This document shows positions 38,938 through 50,841 of a DNA stretch of 64,000 bases, piece by piece. Source of the DNA: Desulfuromonadales bacterium (GTDB lineage: Bacteria > Desulfobacterota > Desulfuromonadia > Desulfuromonadales > BM103); the NCBI GenBank assembly GCA_014860225.1, contig JACZKE010000039.1:40077-104076 (forward strand), in the 5' to 3' direction. The notes beneath the pieces were generated by a model. The model was not told where the DNA came from, ran no database searches, and was given only the letters and a program-made list of their open reading frames with translations. A program made the translations under genes and the position numbers. The stretch's first letter is position 1; each line of letters starts with the position of its first letter.

Positions 38938-38943
38938 ATAATA
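38938..38943 (-). promoter_or_regulatory. -10 element of the nar operon
   Basis: TATTAT on the minus strand. The centre of the FNR-type box is about 29 bp upstream, giving a box position near -39 to -41, the class II activator spacing. Confidence 0.5.
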
Positions 38944-38962
38944 CAATGTTCTATTCATTAAA

Positions 38963-38976
38963 TTGACTCACATCAA
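38963..38976. promoter_or_regulatory. FNR/DNR-type binding box upstream of narC
   Basis: TTGACTCACATCAA differs from the FNR/CRP-family consensus TTGAT-N4-ATCAA at one position. Its position relative to the -10 element suggests activation of narCGHJI without oxygen or with nitrogen oxides. Confidence 0.7.
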
Positions 38977-39134
38977 AAAGCTGGAGATAATCAGCTTCCA
39001 CAGATTTAAAATGTAAGTGCAACTCTAATGTTTGGTTTGAGGTAAAACATCTATGATATGACCGAGAGCCATCAATCAGTGAGAGGAGGGTGAAGTTTTC
39101 TTGCTGGGGAATTATCGTTAAAGCAGGAGATTGT

Positions 39135-40154
39135 CTACTCTTTGAGTAACCCGTTCCGCAACCCCTGATAGAAAAGCGTCTTTAAGCTCTCAGGCTCCAG
39201 AACCTGTACGTGCGGCAGATAAGAATAGAGCCATGCCAGGATCTCCTTTTCACCACCAGCATCAAAGGTGAGGACCAGCGAACCATTAGCCTCTTCGATC
39301 AACGTCTGGCTGGGATGCCAGACCCGCTCACGGATCAGATGACCGATTTCTTCATCAAAACGGACTTTAATCGTCTGCTGCTGTTCATCGATCAAGCCGA
39401 AGGCTGAACCGGTCAAATCTCCAGCGGAAAAACCCTCTGGAACTTCAAAGCGTTCGCCAAGTACCGTCACATTTTCGATACGGTCAACGAGGAAGAGTCG
39501 TAGCGCTTCGCGATTATGGGCATAGCCGCCCAGATATAGCGCACCATCATAAAAAAGCAAGGTATAGGGGTCAAAACGATAAAGCTCTGTGGCACGCCGT
39601 GCCGGGGTGTAAGAGAGATCAAGACGATACTGGTAGAGCAGCGCCCGTCGCAATTCCTTCAGAAGTTCCTTTTGCGCAGCATAATCGCGTTCTCCCTGAA
39701 ACTTGGGCGATGCCGTTTCGGCAATCCTTTGCAAATGGGCCACGCTGCGCGGAGGCAGACTCGAGTGGATACGTCCAAAGATGTCGTCGAGGTCATCCTG
39801 GAAAGGTGTACCGCGCAAAAAACCAAGCTGACCGCGGCAGAGAGAGAGTGTCATCAACTCTTCAAGAGAGAAGGTGATCGGCGGGAGTTTTTTAAAACCG
39901 GTGATAAACCGGTAAAGGGTTTGACCATCGGCTTCAGGCTCAGACATCAAAGGATAGCCGGCATCACGAATCGCGTCCAGATCACGATAGACCGTTCGCC
40001 GGGTGACGCAGCACTCTTCAGCCAGTTCATCGACCGTTGCCCCGTAGCGTGCCTCGAGAATGCGAATTACATCGTGCAGCCGCGCCGCCTGGCTGTATTT
40101 CTTGGCTGGCTTGCCGGGCTTCCTTTTAGTTTTGCTCACCATCCCGCTTGTCAT
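39135..40154 (-). CDS. WYL-domain transcriptional regulator (HTH-11)
   Basis: A 339-residue regulator. The N-terminal winged helix is VDELAEECCVTRRTVYRDLD; the ligand-sensing WYL domain follows (LYRFDPYTLLFYDGALYLGG, then LRLFLVDRIENV), in which the namesake Trp is Leu (LYL). A C-terminal WCX domain ends LLKE. WYL domains bind nucleotides or ssDNA and act as regulators. The ATG at 40154 is used; the frame extends upstream into guaA and has no ribosome site, and 40142 is another possible start. It is the next gene upstream of the nar regulatory region. Confidence 0.88.
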   Translation of the reverse strand: MTSGMVSKTKRKPGKPAKKYSQAARLHDVIRILEARYGATVDELAEECCVTRRTVYRDLDAIRDAGYPLMSEPEADGQTLYRFITGFKKLPPITFSLEELMTLSLCRGQLGFLRGTPFQDDLDDIFGRIHSSLPPRSVAHLQRIAETASPKFQGERDYAAQKELLKELRRALLYQYRLDLSYTPARRATELYRFDPYTLLFYDGALYLGGYAHNREALRLFLVDRIENVTVLGERFEVPEGFSAGDLTGSAFGLIDEQQQTIKVRFDEEIGHLIRERVWHPSQTLIEEANGSLVLTFDAGGEKEILAWLYSYLPHVQVLEPESLKTLFYQGLRNGLLKE

Positions 40155-40197
40155 CTCAGATTTTTTCGCAGAGCGCACCTCAGCAAACGCTACTGAT

Positions 40198-41757
40198 TTA
40201 TTCCCATTCAATCGTCGCTGGCGGTTTGCTCGAAATATCGTAAGTGACGCGATTGATGCCGCGCACTTCGTTGATGATACGATTGCTGATACGTGCGAGA
40301 TCGGCATAGGGCATTGGATACCATCCGGCAGTCATGAAATCCATGGTCTCAACAGCACGGAGCGCGATCACGAATTCGTAGGTACGGCCATCGCCCATGA
40401 CGCCGACGCTCTTGACCGGAAGGAACACTGCAAAGGCTTGGCTGATCTTGTCATAATGGCCGCTCTGGTAGAGTTCGTCGATATAGATGGCATCAGCCTG
40501 GCGAAGCATATCACAATATTCTTTTTTGATTTCACCAAGGATACGCACACCCAGGCCTGGACCCGGGAATGGGTGGCGCCATACCATGCGATGCGGCAAA
40601 CCGAGCTCCTCGCCTATTGCGCGGACTTCATCTTTGAACAACTCACGCAACGGTTCAAGCAGCTTGAGAGTCATGTAATCAGGCAAGCCACCGACGTTGT
40701 GATGGCTCTTGATGTTTTGGGCCTTGCCGGTTTTGGCGCCGGCCGACTCTATGACATCGGGATAGATGGTTCCCTGGGCAAGCCACTGGGCATTGGCAAG
40801 CTTTTTCGACTCCTCTTCAAAAATATCAACAAACAGGTTGCCGATAATCTTGCGCTTCTTCTCAGGATCTGTTTCCCCTGCCAGCTTGCTGAGAAAACGC
40901 TCCTCTGCATCAACACGAATAACCTTAACACCGAGGTTTGCAGCAAAGGTGGCCATCACCTGGTCGCCTTCACCAAGGCGCAACAGGCCATTGTCGACGA
41001 ACACACAGGTCAGTTGATCGCCGATAGCGCGATGGATCAGCGCTGCAGCGACGGAAGAATCAACACCACCGGAAAGGCCGAGTATGACTTCCTCTTCACC
41101 AACCTGAGTGCGGATTCGCGCGACTGCATCCTCGACAATCTGCCCGGGTGTCCATTTGCCGGTGCATCCACAGGTCTTGCGCACAAAGCTATCAATCAAC
41201 AACTGGCCTCGCGGCGTATGGTTGACTTCGGGATGAAATTGCACACCGTAAAGGTTACGCTCAACATTCTGAATACCGCAAACCGGTGCGTTGTCGGTGG
41301 CTGCAATCTCTTCAAAACCTTGCGGCACAACCTCAACGTGATCGCCATGACTCATCCAGACCGGGCTATGTCCATCAATAAAGAAACCGTCAAAAAGTGG
41401 ACCGGGAGTTCCCTTAGCCAACAGATCGGCATGACCGTACTCGCGCTTGCCGGCCGGCACGACCTTACCGCCGAAGTGATGACACAGCAACTGCATACCA
41501 TAACAAATGCCAAGGACCGGCACACCAAGCTCGAAGAGTTCCCCCTCTATGAGCGGAGCACCCTCGTCATAGACTGATTTCGGCCCTCCGGAGAGGATAA
41601 TGCCCGTAGCTTTGAAAGCCTTGATCTCATCAAGGCTCATATCAAAAGGGTGCAGTTCGCAATAGACGTGCGTCTCACGCACCCGCCGTGCTATCAACTG
41701 GGTGTATTGAGATCCAAAATCGAGGATTAGTATCTTTTCAGAATGAATATCTTGCAT
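40198..41757 (-). CDS. guaA: GMP synthase (glutamine-hydrolysing)
   Basis: A 519-residue enzyme turning XMP and glutamine into GMP. The amidotransferase part has the catalytic Cys in [10 protein letters not shown] and His in [11 protein letters not shown]; the ATP pyrophosphatase has the P-loop [11 protein letters not shown]; the C-terminal dimerisation domain ends PPATIEWE. The start [15 protein letters not shown] matches the family; the ribosome site is weak. It follows guaB by 37 bp. Confidence 0.97.
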   Translation of the reverse strand: MQDIHSEKILILDFGSQYTQLIARRVRETHVYCELHPFDMSLDEIKAFKATGIILSGGPKSVYDEGAPLIEGELFELGVPVLGICYGMQLLCHHFGGKVVPAGKREYGHADLLAKGTPGPLFDGFFIDGHSPVWMSHGDHVEVVPQGFEEIAATDNAPVCGIQNVERNLYGVQFHPEVNHTPRGQLLIDSFVRKTCGCTGKWTPGQIVEDAVARIRTQVGEEEVILGLSGGVDSSVAAALIHRAIGDQLTCVFVDNGLLRLGEGDQVMATFAANLGVKVIRVDAEERFLSKLAGETDPEKKRKIIGNLFVDIFEEESKKLANAQWLAQGTIYPDVIESAGAKTGKAQNIKSHHNVGGLPDYMTLKLLEPLRELFKDEVRAIGEELGLPHRMVWRHPFPGPGLGVRILGEIKKEYCDMLRQADAIYIDELYQSGHYDKISQAFAVFLPVKSVGVMGDGRTYEFVIALRAVETMDFMTAGWYPMPYADLARISNRIINEVRGINRVTYDISSKPPATIEWE

Positions 41758-41794
41758 TGCATCAATTCCAGGGAAAAGGTGAGAAATGAGAGGA

Positions 41795-43337
<1,543 letters not shown>

Positions 43338-43414
43338 GGGGAATCGAAGTAAATCGGGGTTATTTTTTTCTGATTTAAAGACTGAGAATAGGACTGAACT
43401 TGTTCATTCAATGC

Positions 43415-44167
43415 TCACAGCTTTTGATCAAGCTGATACCATACTTCCTGCAGGCACAAGCCATGCGCCGGCGCAGTTGGCCCGCAAATCAGGCCTTCCT
43501 CTCCACGCAAGAGTTTCGGTAGATCACTTGCCGACCGCTTGCCCTGGCCGATTTCAACCAGGGTACCAACAAGAATCCGGACCATGTTCCTCAAAAAACC
43601 CGAGCCTTTGAGATCAACATAAACGAGATGTCGATCGGCGACAACCTCTGCCTGATAAATCTCACGGACACTCGTTTTAGCAACGCAACCGGAGGAACGA
43701 AAGGCTTGAAAATCGTGTTTACCAACTAAAAAATCGGCAGCTATGCGCATCTGGGCCAGGTCCAGACTGCCGCGCAGGTGCCAGGACGTGCGGGCGGCGA
43801 GAGGTGACCGCACATTGTCATTGTAGATCGTATAACGATACCATTTACCCTTGGCCGAAAAACGCGCATGAAAACCCTCTTGCATTTCAAGAGCTTCCCG
43901 TATGACCACATCTCTGGGGAGAAAACGATTGACCCCTTCCCGGAAAGCTTGCAGGGGCAGGTTGCTTGCTGTCAGAAAATGAGCGGCCATATTGAGAGCG
44001 TGCACCCCGGCATCAGTTCTTCCGGAAGAATGGATACGAACCTCTTGTCCCAGGACTTGTAGCAGAGCTGCTTCAACAACCTCTTGAACCGCAAGCCCGT
44101 TGGGCTGGATTTGCCAACCGACGTAGGCACTGCCGTCATATTCAATCATCAGGAGAATTGTGCGCAT
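43415..44167 (-). CDS. truA: tRNA pseudouridine(38-40) synthase
   Basis: A 250-residue TruA that makes pseudouridine at positions 38-40 of many tRNAs. The catalytic Asp is in HSSGRTDAGVHALN; FSAKGKWYRYTIYN and GSGFLRNMVRILVGTLVEIG are diagnostic. It begins 4 bp after the EcfT-like gene, so both are co-transcribed. Confidence 0.97.
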   Translation of the reverse strand: MRTILLMIEYDGSAYVGWQIQPNGLAVQEVVEAALLQVLGQEVRIHSSGRTDAGVHALNMAAHFLTASNLPLQAFREGVNRFLPRDVVIREALEMQEGFHARFSAKGKWYRYTIYNDNVRSPLAARTSWHLRGSLDLAQMRIAADFLVGKHDFQAFRSSGCVAKTSVREIYQAEVVADRHLVYVDLKGSGFLRNMVRILVGTLVEIGQGKRSASDLPKLLRGEEGLICGPTAPAHGLCLQEVWYQLDQKL

Positions 44168-44171
44168 ACCA

Positions 44172-44957
44172 TCAACCCGCTAACCAATAAAAGAACACCA
44201 CCATGGCGATGGTTAAAGAAAAGAGTCGATCATGCAAGGCCAAGGGCATCAATGGAGACAACTCAGCCTGGCTGTGCAAGGAGTCCCCAGATCCGGCGAT
44301 ACGATGCGCAATCAAGTCGCCTCGATTCGCCAAACGCAAAACAAAGCCATACAGTTTCTGCCTCCACATAGACCAACGCCCGGCTTCGGTACTCAAAATG
44401 GGTTCGGCATGGTTGTTGATTTCAGACGTACTGCAGGCATAAATTTCTTCCTGAACAACCGGAATAAAATCCATGGTGAGCGATAAGATCTTCTGCCACT
44501 CTTCAGTTTTGAAACCCAACCATTGCAAAGGCTGCACAAACCAGCCGAACGTTCGGGACAAAGTTTCTGTGGAGGTAGTTATAGCCAGAAGTGCAGACAC
44601 CACAATAGCCATGAGCATTTGTACACAGACAAAAGACCCCATCAGCAGACCATCGAGAGAAAGCCAACTGATCCCCCAAAGAGTGCGTCCGGAAGACAGC
44701 AGCAGGTGCATCAACAAGGTAAACAGCAATAGCCATCGTAGCATCCAGCAAACACGCCAGAGAGAACCGGTATAAGGGGAAGTCAACCAGACAGCCAACA
44801 CAACTGTGGCGATCAGGGGGAAAAGCTTCATCCAGTCTGTCGCAGCAAAGATGAGGACCACCAGAAGAAGACTCGACAAAACTTTCACCCGAGGGTCAAG
44901 CCTGTGCAGGAGTGTTTGCCCGGAATGATAAAGTCCATTTTCAGAGGCTGCGATCAA
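44172..44957 (-). CDS. CbiQ/EcfT-type energy-coupling factor transmembrane protein
   Basis: A 261-residue protein with about five to six membrane segments (N-terminal LDPRVKVLSSLLLVVLIFAA, then LRWLLLFTLLMHLLL, and a final AMVVFFYWLAG). The start LHRLDPRVK is the family hallmark. EcfT couples ATPases (EcfA) to vitamin- or metal-binding proteins, but none of those are in the window, so it may be recruited by remote genes or be a paralogue. The usual coupling arginine motif (A-R-G) is not obvious; ANRGDLIAHR is the nearest. Confidence 0.78.
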   Translation of the reverse strand: MIAASENGLYHSGQTLLHRLDPRVKVLSSLLLVVLIFAATDWMKLFPLIATVVLAVWLTSPYTGSLWRVCWMLRWLLLFTLLMHLLLSSGRTLWGISWLSLDGLLMGSFVCVQMLMAIVVSALLAITTSTETLSRTFGWFVQPLQWLGFKTEEWQKILSLTMDFIPVVQEEIYACSTSEINNHAEPILSTEAGRWSMWRQKLYGFVLRLANRGDLIAHRIAGSGDSLHSQAELSPLMPLALHDRLFSLTIAMVVFFYWLAG

Positions 44958-44977
44958 GTCCTGTACCTTAATACATT

Positions 44978-44999
44978 CGGGGGGCCAAACGGCCCCCCG
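44978..44999 (-). terminator. GC-rich hairpin between asd and the ecfT-like gene
   Basis: CGGGGGGCC and GGCCCCCCG form a 9-bp stem with a 4-nt loop, 66 bp past the asd stop. A T run is lacking, so it may only slow transcription. Confidence 0.55.
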
Positions 45000-45064
45000 G
45001 ATTCGAGTCAGATTTATTCAAGATGCAGGCAGTAGAAAAGCAAAACAGTTCGTGCCTGAATGGT

Positions 45065-46165
45065 TCAAGATTGTTCCAAAATGATGCGAAGCATGCGTCG
45101 CAGTGGCTCTGCTGCCCCCCAAAGCAATTGGTCCCCGCAGGTAAAAGCGGAAACATACTGAGGACCCATCTTCATTTTGCGGACCCGGCCAACCGGGACA
45201 GCAAGCGTTCCGGAGACGGCCGTAGGGGTCAATCCTGTCAGAGAGTCTGCCTTGGTATTGGGAATCAGCTTTACCCATTCGTTATCATTATCAATTAATG
45301 CTTCGATTTCAGCAATAGGCATGTCTCTGTTCAGCCGAATCGTCACTGCCTGGCTGTGGCAACGCATGGCTCCAACCCGCACGCAGAGGCCATCGATCGG
45401 TACCGGGACTTTATTGCCAAGGATTTTGTTGGTTTCGACAAAGCCTTTCCACTCTTCGCGACTTTGGCCATCTTCGACTTCACGGTCAATCCACGGCAAT
45501 ACACTGCCGGCAAGCGGATAGCCGAACTCGCTGGTCGGCAGATCATCGCTACGCAAAGCATCAGTGACCTTGCGATCAATATCGAGGATAGCTGAACCAG
45601 GGTTGCTCAATAAATCTGCAACGGAGCCCTGGAGGTATCCCATCTGACTCAGCAATTCACGCATATTGGGGGCACCGGCGCCGGAGGCTGCCTGGTAAGT
45701 CATTGTAGACACCCATTCCACCAGACCAGCACGGAACAGCCCGCCAAGCGCCATCAGCATCAAACTGACCGTACAGTTGCCGCCGATAAAGTCCTTGACT
45801 CCATTGGCCAGGGCATCATCAATGACATTCCGATTGACCGGATCAAGGATAATGACTGCGTTCGGCTCCATTCGCAAGGTGCTGGCCGCATCAATCCAAT
45901 AACCATTCCACCCCGAATTGCGCAAGTCAGGATGAATGGACTTGGTATAATCGCCACCCTGGCAGGTGATAATCACATCAAGCTGACTTAACTCTTCAAG
46001 GTCATCAGCACTCTTGAGAGTTCCGGCTCCCATTGGAGCTTGCTGCCCGGCCTGTGATGTAGAGAAAAAAACCGGTTCAATACCAGCCAGATCATTTTCT
46101 TCCTGCATACGCTGCATGAGGACTGATCCGACCATCCCTCGCCAACCGACGATACCGACCTTCAT
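45065..46165 (-). CDS. asd: Aspartate-semialdehyde dehydrogenase
   Basis: A 366-residue NADPH enzyme of the lysine, methionine and threonine pathway, of the longer E. coli-like form. The N-terminal loop is [11 protein letters not shown]; the active-site Cys is in [11 protein letters not shown]; the substrate region is [16 protein letters not shown], and [16 protein letters not shown] follows. The start MKVGIVGW has an AAAGGA site; a 17-codon extension is unlikely. It is 146 bp downstream of leuB. Confidence 0.96.
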   Translation of the reverse strand: MKVGIVGWRGMVGSVLMQRMQEENDLAGIEPVFFSTSQAGQQAPMGAGTLKSADDLEELSQLDVIITCQGGDYTKSIHPDLRNSGWNGYWIDAASTLRMEPNAVIILDPVNRNVIDDALANGVKDFIGGNCTVSLMLMALGGLFRAGLVEWVSTMTYQAASGAGAPNMRELLSQMGYLQGSVADLLSNPGSAILDIDRKVTDALRSDDLPTSEFGYPLAGSVLPWIDREVEDGQSREEWKGFVETNKILGNKVPVPIDGLCVRVGAMRCHSQAVTIRLNRDMPIAEIEALIDNDNEWVKLIPNTKADSLTGLTPTAVSGTLAVPVGRVRKMKMGPQYVSAFTCGDQLLWGAAEPLRRMLRIILEQS

Positions 46166-46288
46166 CTTAATTTTCCTTTTCTCGTTTATTGTTATAAAGG
46201 TACAGAACTTCTGCACCGCAACGGTTCAAGTCAAAAGTTAGCATTCAGTTTTTCATAATAACACGATCACACCCCTGGAGGCCAAACA

Positions 46289-47427
<1,139 letters not shown>

Positions 47428-47481
47428 CTATCTCATTTTAAACAGGGAATACATCATCAGGCTCAGAGTTAACCGGGTGCC

Positions 47482-47510
47482 ACTATAAAAAGGGAGCATC
47501 ACTTTGTCAA
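47482..47510 (-). promoter_or_regulatory. Sigma-70 promoter of leuB
   Basis: A perfect TTGACA (47505-47510) and TATAGT (47482-47487) are 17 bp apart on the minus strand. The predicted leader is about 60 nt. Confidence 0.75.
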
Positions 47511-47822
47511 ATGCTTTCAAACGAGGTGAAACATGCTGCTTTTGCGACACTTCTCATGTTTTTTGACAAGCCGATAGCTTGTTTGCCACAATTCAGCCGG
47601 CTTGCAGATCTGGCGCATGCTTTGCGCCGATCATCAAATTTCCATTTAAAATAGATAGGCTGATAGTATTGCATAGTTATGTATAGTTATACTTAACTAT
47701 TCTACATTATGTTTTTTTAAACAATTTTAAATGTTTTCAACCCACGAAAGCAACCCTTGCTAATTCTCAATAAACTGGATAAACATCAATTTGACGGTAT
47801 ACTCACCTTCGGGGGCGTGACC
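47511..47822. other. AT-rich divergent region with repeated ATAGTTA sites
   Basis: The interval between leuB's promoter and the small ORF. It contains ATAGTTAT at 47673 and 47683 and the inverse TAACTAT at 47694; the last two form a perfect 7-bp dyad (47683-47700). No gene is apparent. Confidence 0.5.
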
Positions 47823-47960
47823 ATGAAAAAAGTTATCTTGCCATTGGGCGTTTTTATCCTCTGTCTGGCCGTTGCGAAGTACTTCTTCGGCGTTGACGTT
47901 GAAGGACTTGCAGAAGGATATATCGACTTTCTGTCTGACATTCTCGACGGCCCGGGTTGA
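47823..47960 (+). CDS. Possible 45-residue membrane protein
   Basis: A short ORF with a lysine start, one hydrophobic segment (VILPLGVFILCLAVAKYFFG) and an acidic tail (LAEGYIDFLSDILDGPG). A GGGGG run lies 8-12 bp before the ATG. It is the only plus-strand gene between two minus-strand units and has the look of a real small membrane protein, but there is no family match. Confidence 0.45.
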   Translation: MKKVILPLGVFILCLAVAKYFFGVDVEGLAEGYIDFLSDILDGPG

Positions 47961-47979
47961 TACGCAATCGGTGATTCGC

Positions 47980-48020
47980 AAAAAAGAGCGGGAGAGAATG
48001 ATCATCACCCTCCCCCGCCC
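47980..48020 (-). terminator. Terminator of the liv operon
   Basis: On the minus strand GCGGGGGAG pairs imperfectly with CTCCCGC around a 14-nt loop and is followed by TCTTTTTT. It lies about 75 bp beyond the livF stop and could also act on the convergent small ORF. Confidence 0.65.
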
Positions 48021-48093
48021 TCAATCGATTTACACCTGAACCTCTATTTTTCTCCTCACTGCTTACGACTCAATCTCACCGACTCAGGTTTGA

Positions 48094-48801
48094 TTACAGG
48101 CCCAAATAGGCTTCACGGACCTGATCATTATCAAGTAAATTTTCCGCTGTATCGGTTAAAGTAATTCGGCCATTCTCCATCACGTAACCACGATGCGCCA
48201 GCTTCAAGGCCTGGTTGGCATTCTGCTCGACCAGAAATACTGTCGTATGCTGCTCCTGATTGATCTTCTTGATGATTTCGAAAATCTGCTTGATTATCAG
48301 TGGCGCCAACCCCAGAGATGGTTCATCCAGCAGCAGCACGCGTGGACGCGCCATCAGAGCCCGGGAAATCGCCAGCATCTGCTGCTCACCGCCGCTTAAT
48401 GTTCCGCCCATCTGGGAACGCCGTTGCGCCAAAATCGGGAAGAGATCAAAGACGTAGTCGATGTCCTTCTGTATATCGCTCTTGTCACGACGTAGGAAAG
48501 TCCCCATTTCCAGATTTTCCAAAACCGACATAAGCGGAAAAATCCGGCGTCCTTCAGGAACCTGAACAAGGCCCAGTGCCACGATCTTGTCTGTCGACAT
48601 GGTGTGAATCGGAGTGCCTTTGAAATAGATTTCACCATTCCGGGGTGGTGTCACTCCGCAGATTGTCATCAGCGTGGTACTCTTGCCGGCACCATTGGCG
48701 CCGATCAGGGTGACAATCTCTCCCTCATGGATATCAATGGTAATTCTCTTCAGTGCCTGGATATTCCCGTAATAGGTATCAACATTACGCAGCTCAAGCA
48801 T
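48094..48801 (-). CDS. livF: Branched-chain amino acid ABC transporter ATPase LivF
   Basis: A 235-residue ABC ATPase: Walker A LIGANGAGKSTT, signature LSGGEQQMLAIS, Walker B VLLLDEPSLGLAPL and switch His in VFLVEQN region. The start MLELRNVDTYYG has a GGGGAGG site; it overlaps livG by 8 nt. Works with LivG on LivHM at the inner membrane. Confidence 0.96.
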   Translation of the reverse strand: MLELRNVDTYYGNIQALKRITIDIHEGEIVTLIGANGAGKSTTLMTICGVTPPRNGEIYFKGTPIHTMSTDKIVALGLVQVPEGRRIFPLMSVLENLEMGTFLRRDKSDIQKDIDYVFDLFPILAQRRSQMGGTLSGGEQQMLAISRALMARPRVLLLDEPSLGLAPLIIKQIFEIIKKINQEQHTTVFLVEQNANQALKLAHRGYVMENGRITLTDTAENLLDNDQVREAYLGL

Positions 48802-49594
48802 CGGCTTCCTCCCCGAGATAAGCCTCGATGACTTTCGGGTTGTTACGGATATCCATTGGCCCCCCCTGGGCAATTTCCTTGCCGTATTCCATAACGTAGA
48901 TTCGATCGGAAATATTCATAACCAATTTCATATCGTGCTCAATCAAGAGAATCGCAATTTTTTCCGTGTCGCGAACACGGACAATCAGTTCATCGAGCGC
49001 TCTGGTTTCCTGGGGGTTCATACCGGCTGCCGGTTCATCGAGCAACAGCAGGAACGGGTCGGTTGCCATGGCGCGAGCAATTTCAAGGCGGCGCTGAGCA
49101 CCATATGGCAGATTTTTTGCGAACTCGTCGGCATACTTGAAAAGGTCGACCTTTTCCAGCAGGTCATAGCTTCTGTTAACAGTCTCCTGCTCTTGGCGCA
49201 TGGTTTTAGCGCCTCGCAATATTGCACCGAGGATACTGGTTGTGGTCCGGCAATGGCGACCAATCATGACGTTTTCGAGAACCGTCATGTTCTGGAATAA
49301 CCGGATATTCTGAAAGGTTCTGGCCATACCGATGGTGGTTACCCGATTCGATTTGAAGCCGTTGATTCGCTGCGATTTCTTAGCGGGAGGATGTACCAGA
49401 ACATCGCCCCTGGTCGGTTTATAAATCCCGGTGACGCAATTAAAAAAGGTGGTCTTCCCGGCACCGTTAGGTCCGATCAGGGCGACAATCTCTCCGGTAC
49501 AGACATCCAGAGAGACGGTGTCGACAGCACGCAGGCCGCCGAAATCCATGGTTAAACCCTTGACCTCAAGTAGTTTGTTCGTGATTTCAGGCAT
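48794..49594 (-). CDS. livG: Branched-chain amino acid ABC transporter ATPase LivG
   Basis: A 266-residue ABC ATPase with Walker A LIGPNGAGKTTFFN, the degenerate signature LPYGAQRRLEIA typical of LivG, Walker B FLLLLDEPAAGMNPQE and the switch region LLIEHDMKLVM. The ATG at 49594 has a GGAGG site; an earlier ATG two codons upstream is too close to it. It overlaps livM and livF by 8 nt each. Confidence 0.96.
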   Translation of the reverse strand: MPEITNKLLEVKGLTMDFGGLRAVDTVSLDVCTGEIVALIGPNGAGKTTFFNCVTGIYKPTRGDVLVHPPAKKSQRINGFKSNRVTTIGMARTFQNIRLFQNMTVLENVMIGRHCRTTTSILGAILRGAKTMRQEQETVNRSYDLLEKVDLFKYADEFAKNLPYGAQRRLEIARAMATDPFLLLLDEPAAGMNPQETRALDELIVRVRDTEKIAILLIEHDMKLVMNISDRIYVMEYGKEIAQGGPMDIRNNPKVIEAYLGEEADA

Positions 49595-50813
49595 TGACAT
49601 CCTCCGTCATCACCTTGTGACCGCGATATTTCCGGCGCACATTGGCAATCAGACCTTCGGGACGGAAAATCATCATCAGCACCATTATTGCACCGAACAT
49701 CAGCATGCGGTATTCAGAGAATGCTCTCAGATATTCGGGCATCAGGATCAGCACCAGCGCGGCGATAATAACGCCGACAATTGAGCCCATGCCGCCCATC
49801 ACAACGATAGAAAGAACCAGGGCTGATTCCATGAAGGTGAAACTGTTCGGATTGATATAAGTGTTACGGGCCGCAAAAATGACTCCGACCAGACCGGCCC
49901 AGAAGGCACCAAAAGCATAAGCGCCCAACTTGGTCTTTGCCATATCGACCCCCATGGCCACACAGGCAATTTCATCCTCACGCAAAGCCATCCAGGCTCG
50001 TCCGATTCGTGAGTCCTTCAGTCGATTCGTAATAAAAATTGTAAAAATGACCATCAGAATCATCAAATAATAGGTGTAGGTCGTTGCGCTGGTGATACTC
50101 ATATCGGCGCCAAAGAATCCGGGGCGGGGAATTCCGGCAATCCCCTTGGCACCGTTGGTGACTTCTTCCCAGTTTTCAATAACAATCTTGGCGATCGAAC
50201 CGAAACCGAGAGTAACAATTGCCAGGTAGTCCCCACGAAGACGCAATATCGGAAAGCCCAGCGCGATGCCGAACAAGGCACCCATCAGACCACCGATCGG
50301 CAGACTTGTCCAGAAACCGATTCCCCAGAAGCTGTTCAGAATGCCGTAAGTGTAAGCGCCAACAGCGAAAAAGGCGACATAGCCGAGATCAAGAAGGCCG
50401 GCAAGGCCGACAGTGACATTGAGGCCCAGGCCGAGGACGACGAACACCAGGGCCAGAACCATGATATTGGTCTGATAGATGTCGAACAGCAACGGAAAAG
50501 CGATTGTCGCCACGAATAGCACGGCCAGAACCGGTTTATAAAGTTTGGGTTCCACCAGCAAGCGCTGGCCGAAACCAAGCCTGGTCGACTCATCTTCGCC
50601 GCTTTCAGCCTCTTTGTTTTTGAGTTGCCGCCGCTCAAGAGCCCAGCGCCAGAGGAGAGACAACACAAAAGCACCGATAGCGACCCACAACATATTCATC
50701 CAACGCCACTCAACGGTATTCTTGAGGGTATTAACCTTGACCACCATCAGCGGGAAGGTCAGGAATACAAACCAGAGAGCAACCAGAAAAGATCGTTTCA
50801 TGTAATCAGACAT
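49587..50813 (-). CDS. livM: Branched-chain amino acid ABC transporter permease LivM
   Basis: A 408-residue permease. After an N-terminal part with several membrane segments (residues 5-70, like the DUF3382 region of E. coli LivM) the LivHM core follows: LGLGLNVTVGLAGLLDLGYV, LRLRGDYLAIVTLGFGSIAK and the EAA-like loop IGRAWMALREDEIACVAMGV. About ten membrane segments in all. The start at MSDYMKRSFL is chosen; the frame runs further upstream into the end of livH without a ribosome site. Confidence 0.94.
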   Translation of the reverse strand: MSDYMKRSFLVALWFVFLTFPLMVVKVNTLKNTVEWRWMNMLWVAIGAFVLSLLWRWALERRQLKNKEAESGEDESTRLGFGQRLLVEPKLYKPVLAVLFVATIAFPLLFDIYQTNIMVLALVFVVLGLGLNVTVGLAGLLDLGYVAFFAVGAYTYGILNSFWGIGFWTSLPIGGLMGALFGIALGFPILRLRGDYLAIVTLGFGSIAKIVIENWEEVTNGAKGIAGIPRPGFFGADMSITSATTYTYYLMILMVIFTIFITNRLKDSRIGRAWMALREDEIACVAMGVDMAKTKLGAYAFGAFWAGLVGVIFAARNTYINPNSFTFMESALVLSIVVMGGMGSIVGVIIAALVLILMPEYLRAFSEYRMLMFGAIMVLMMIFRPEGLIANVRRKYRGHKVMTEDVNA

Positions 50814-50841
50814 TATTTTCACACCATCTTCAGCTTCAGGT

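Larger units (their letters stand above)
38743..39134. other. Regulatory region upstream of the nar operon
   Basis: 392 bp between narC and the WYL regulator gene. It holds the FNR-type box and -10 element listed separately and a predicted leader of about 190 nt. No small gene was found in it. Confidence 0.6.

Noticed and set aside
40060..41577. A long plus-strand frame (505 codons) opposite guaA
   Set aside because: guaA is a full-length conserved enzyme; the antisense frame has no domain, ribosome site or family pattern and arises from codon bias.
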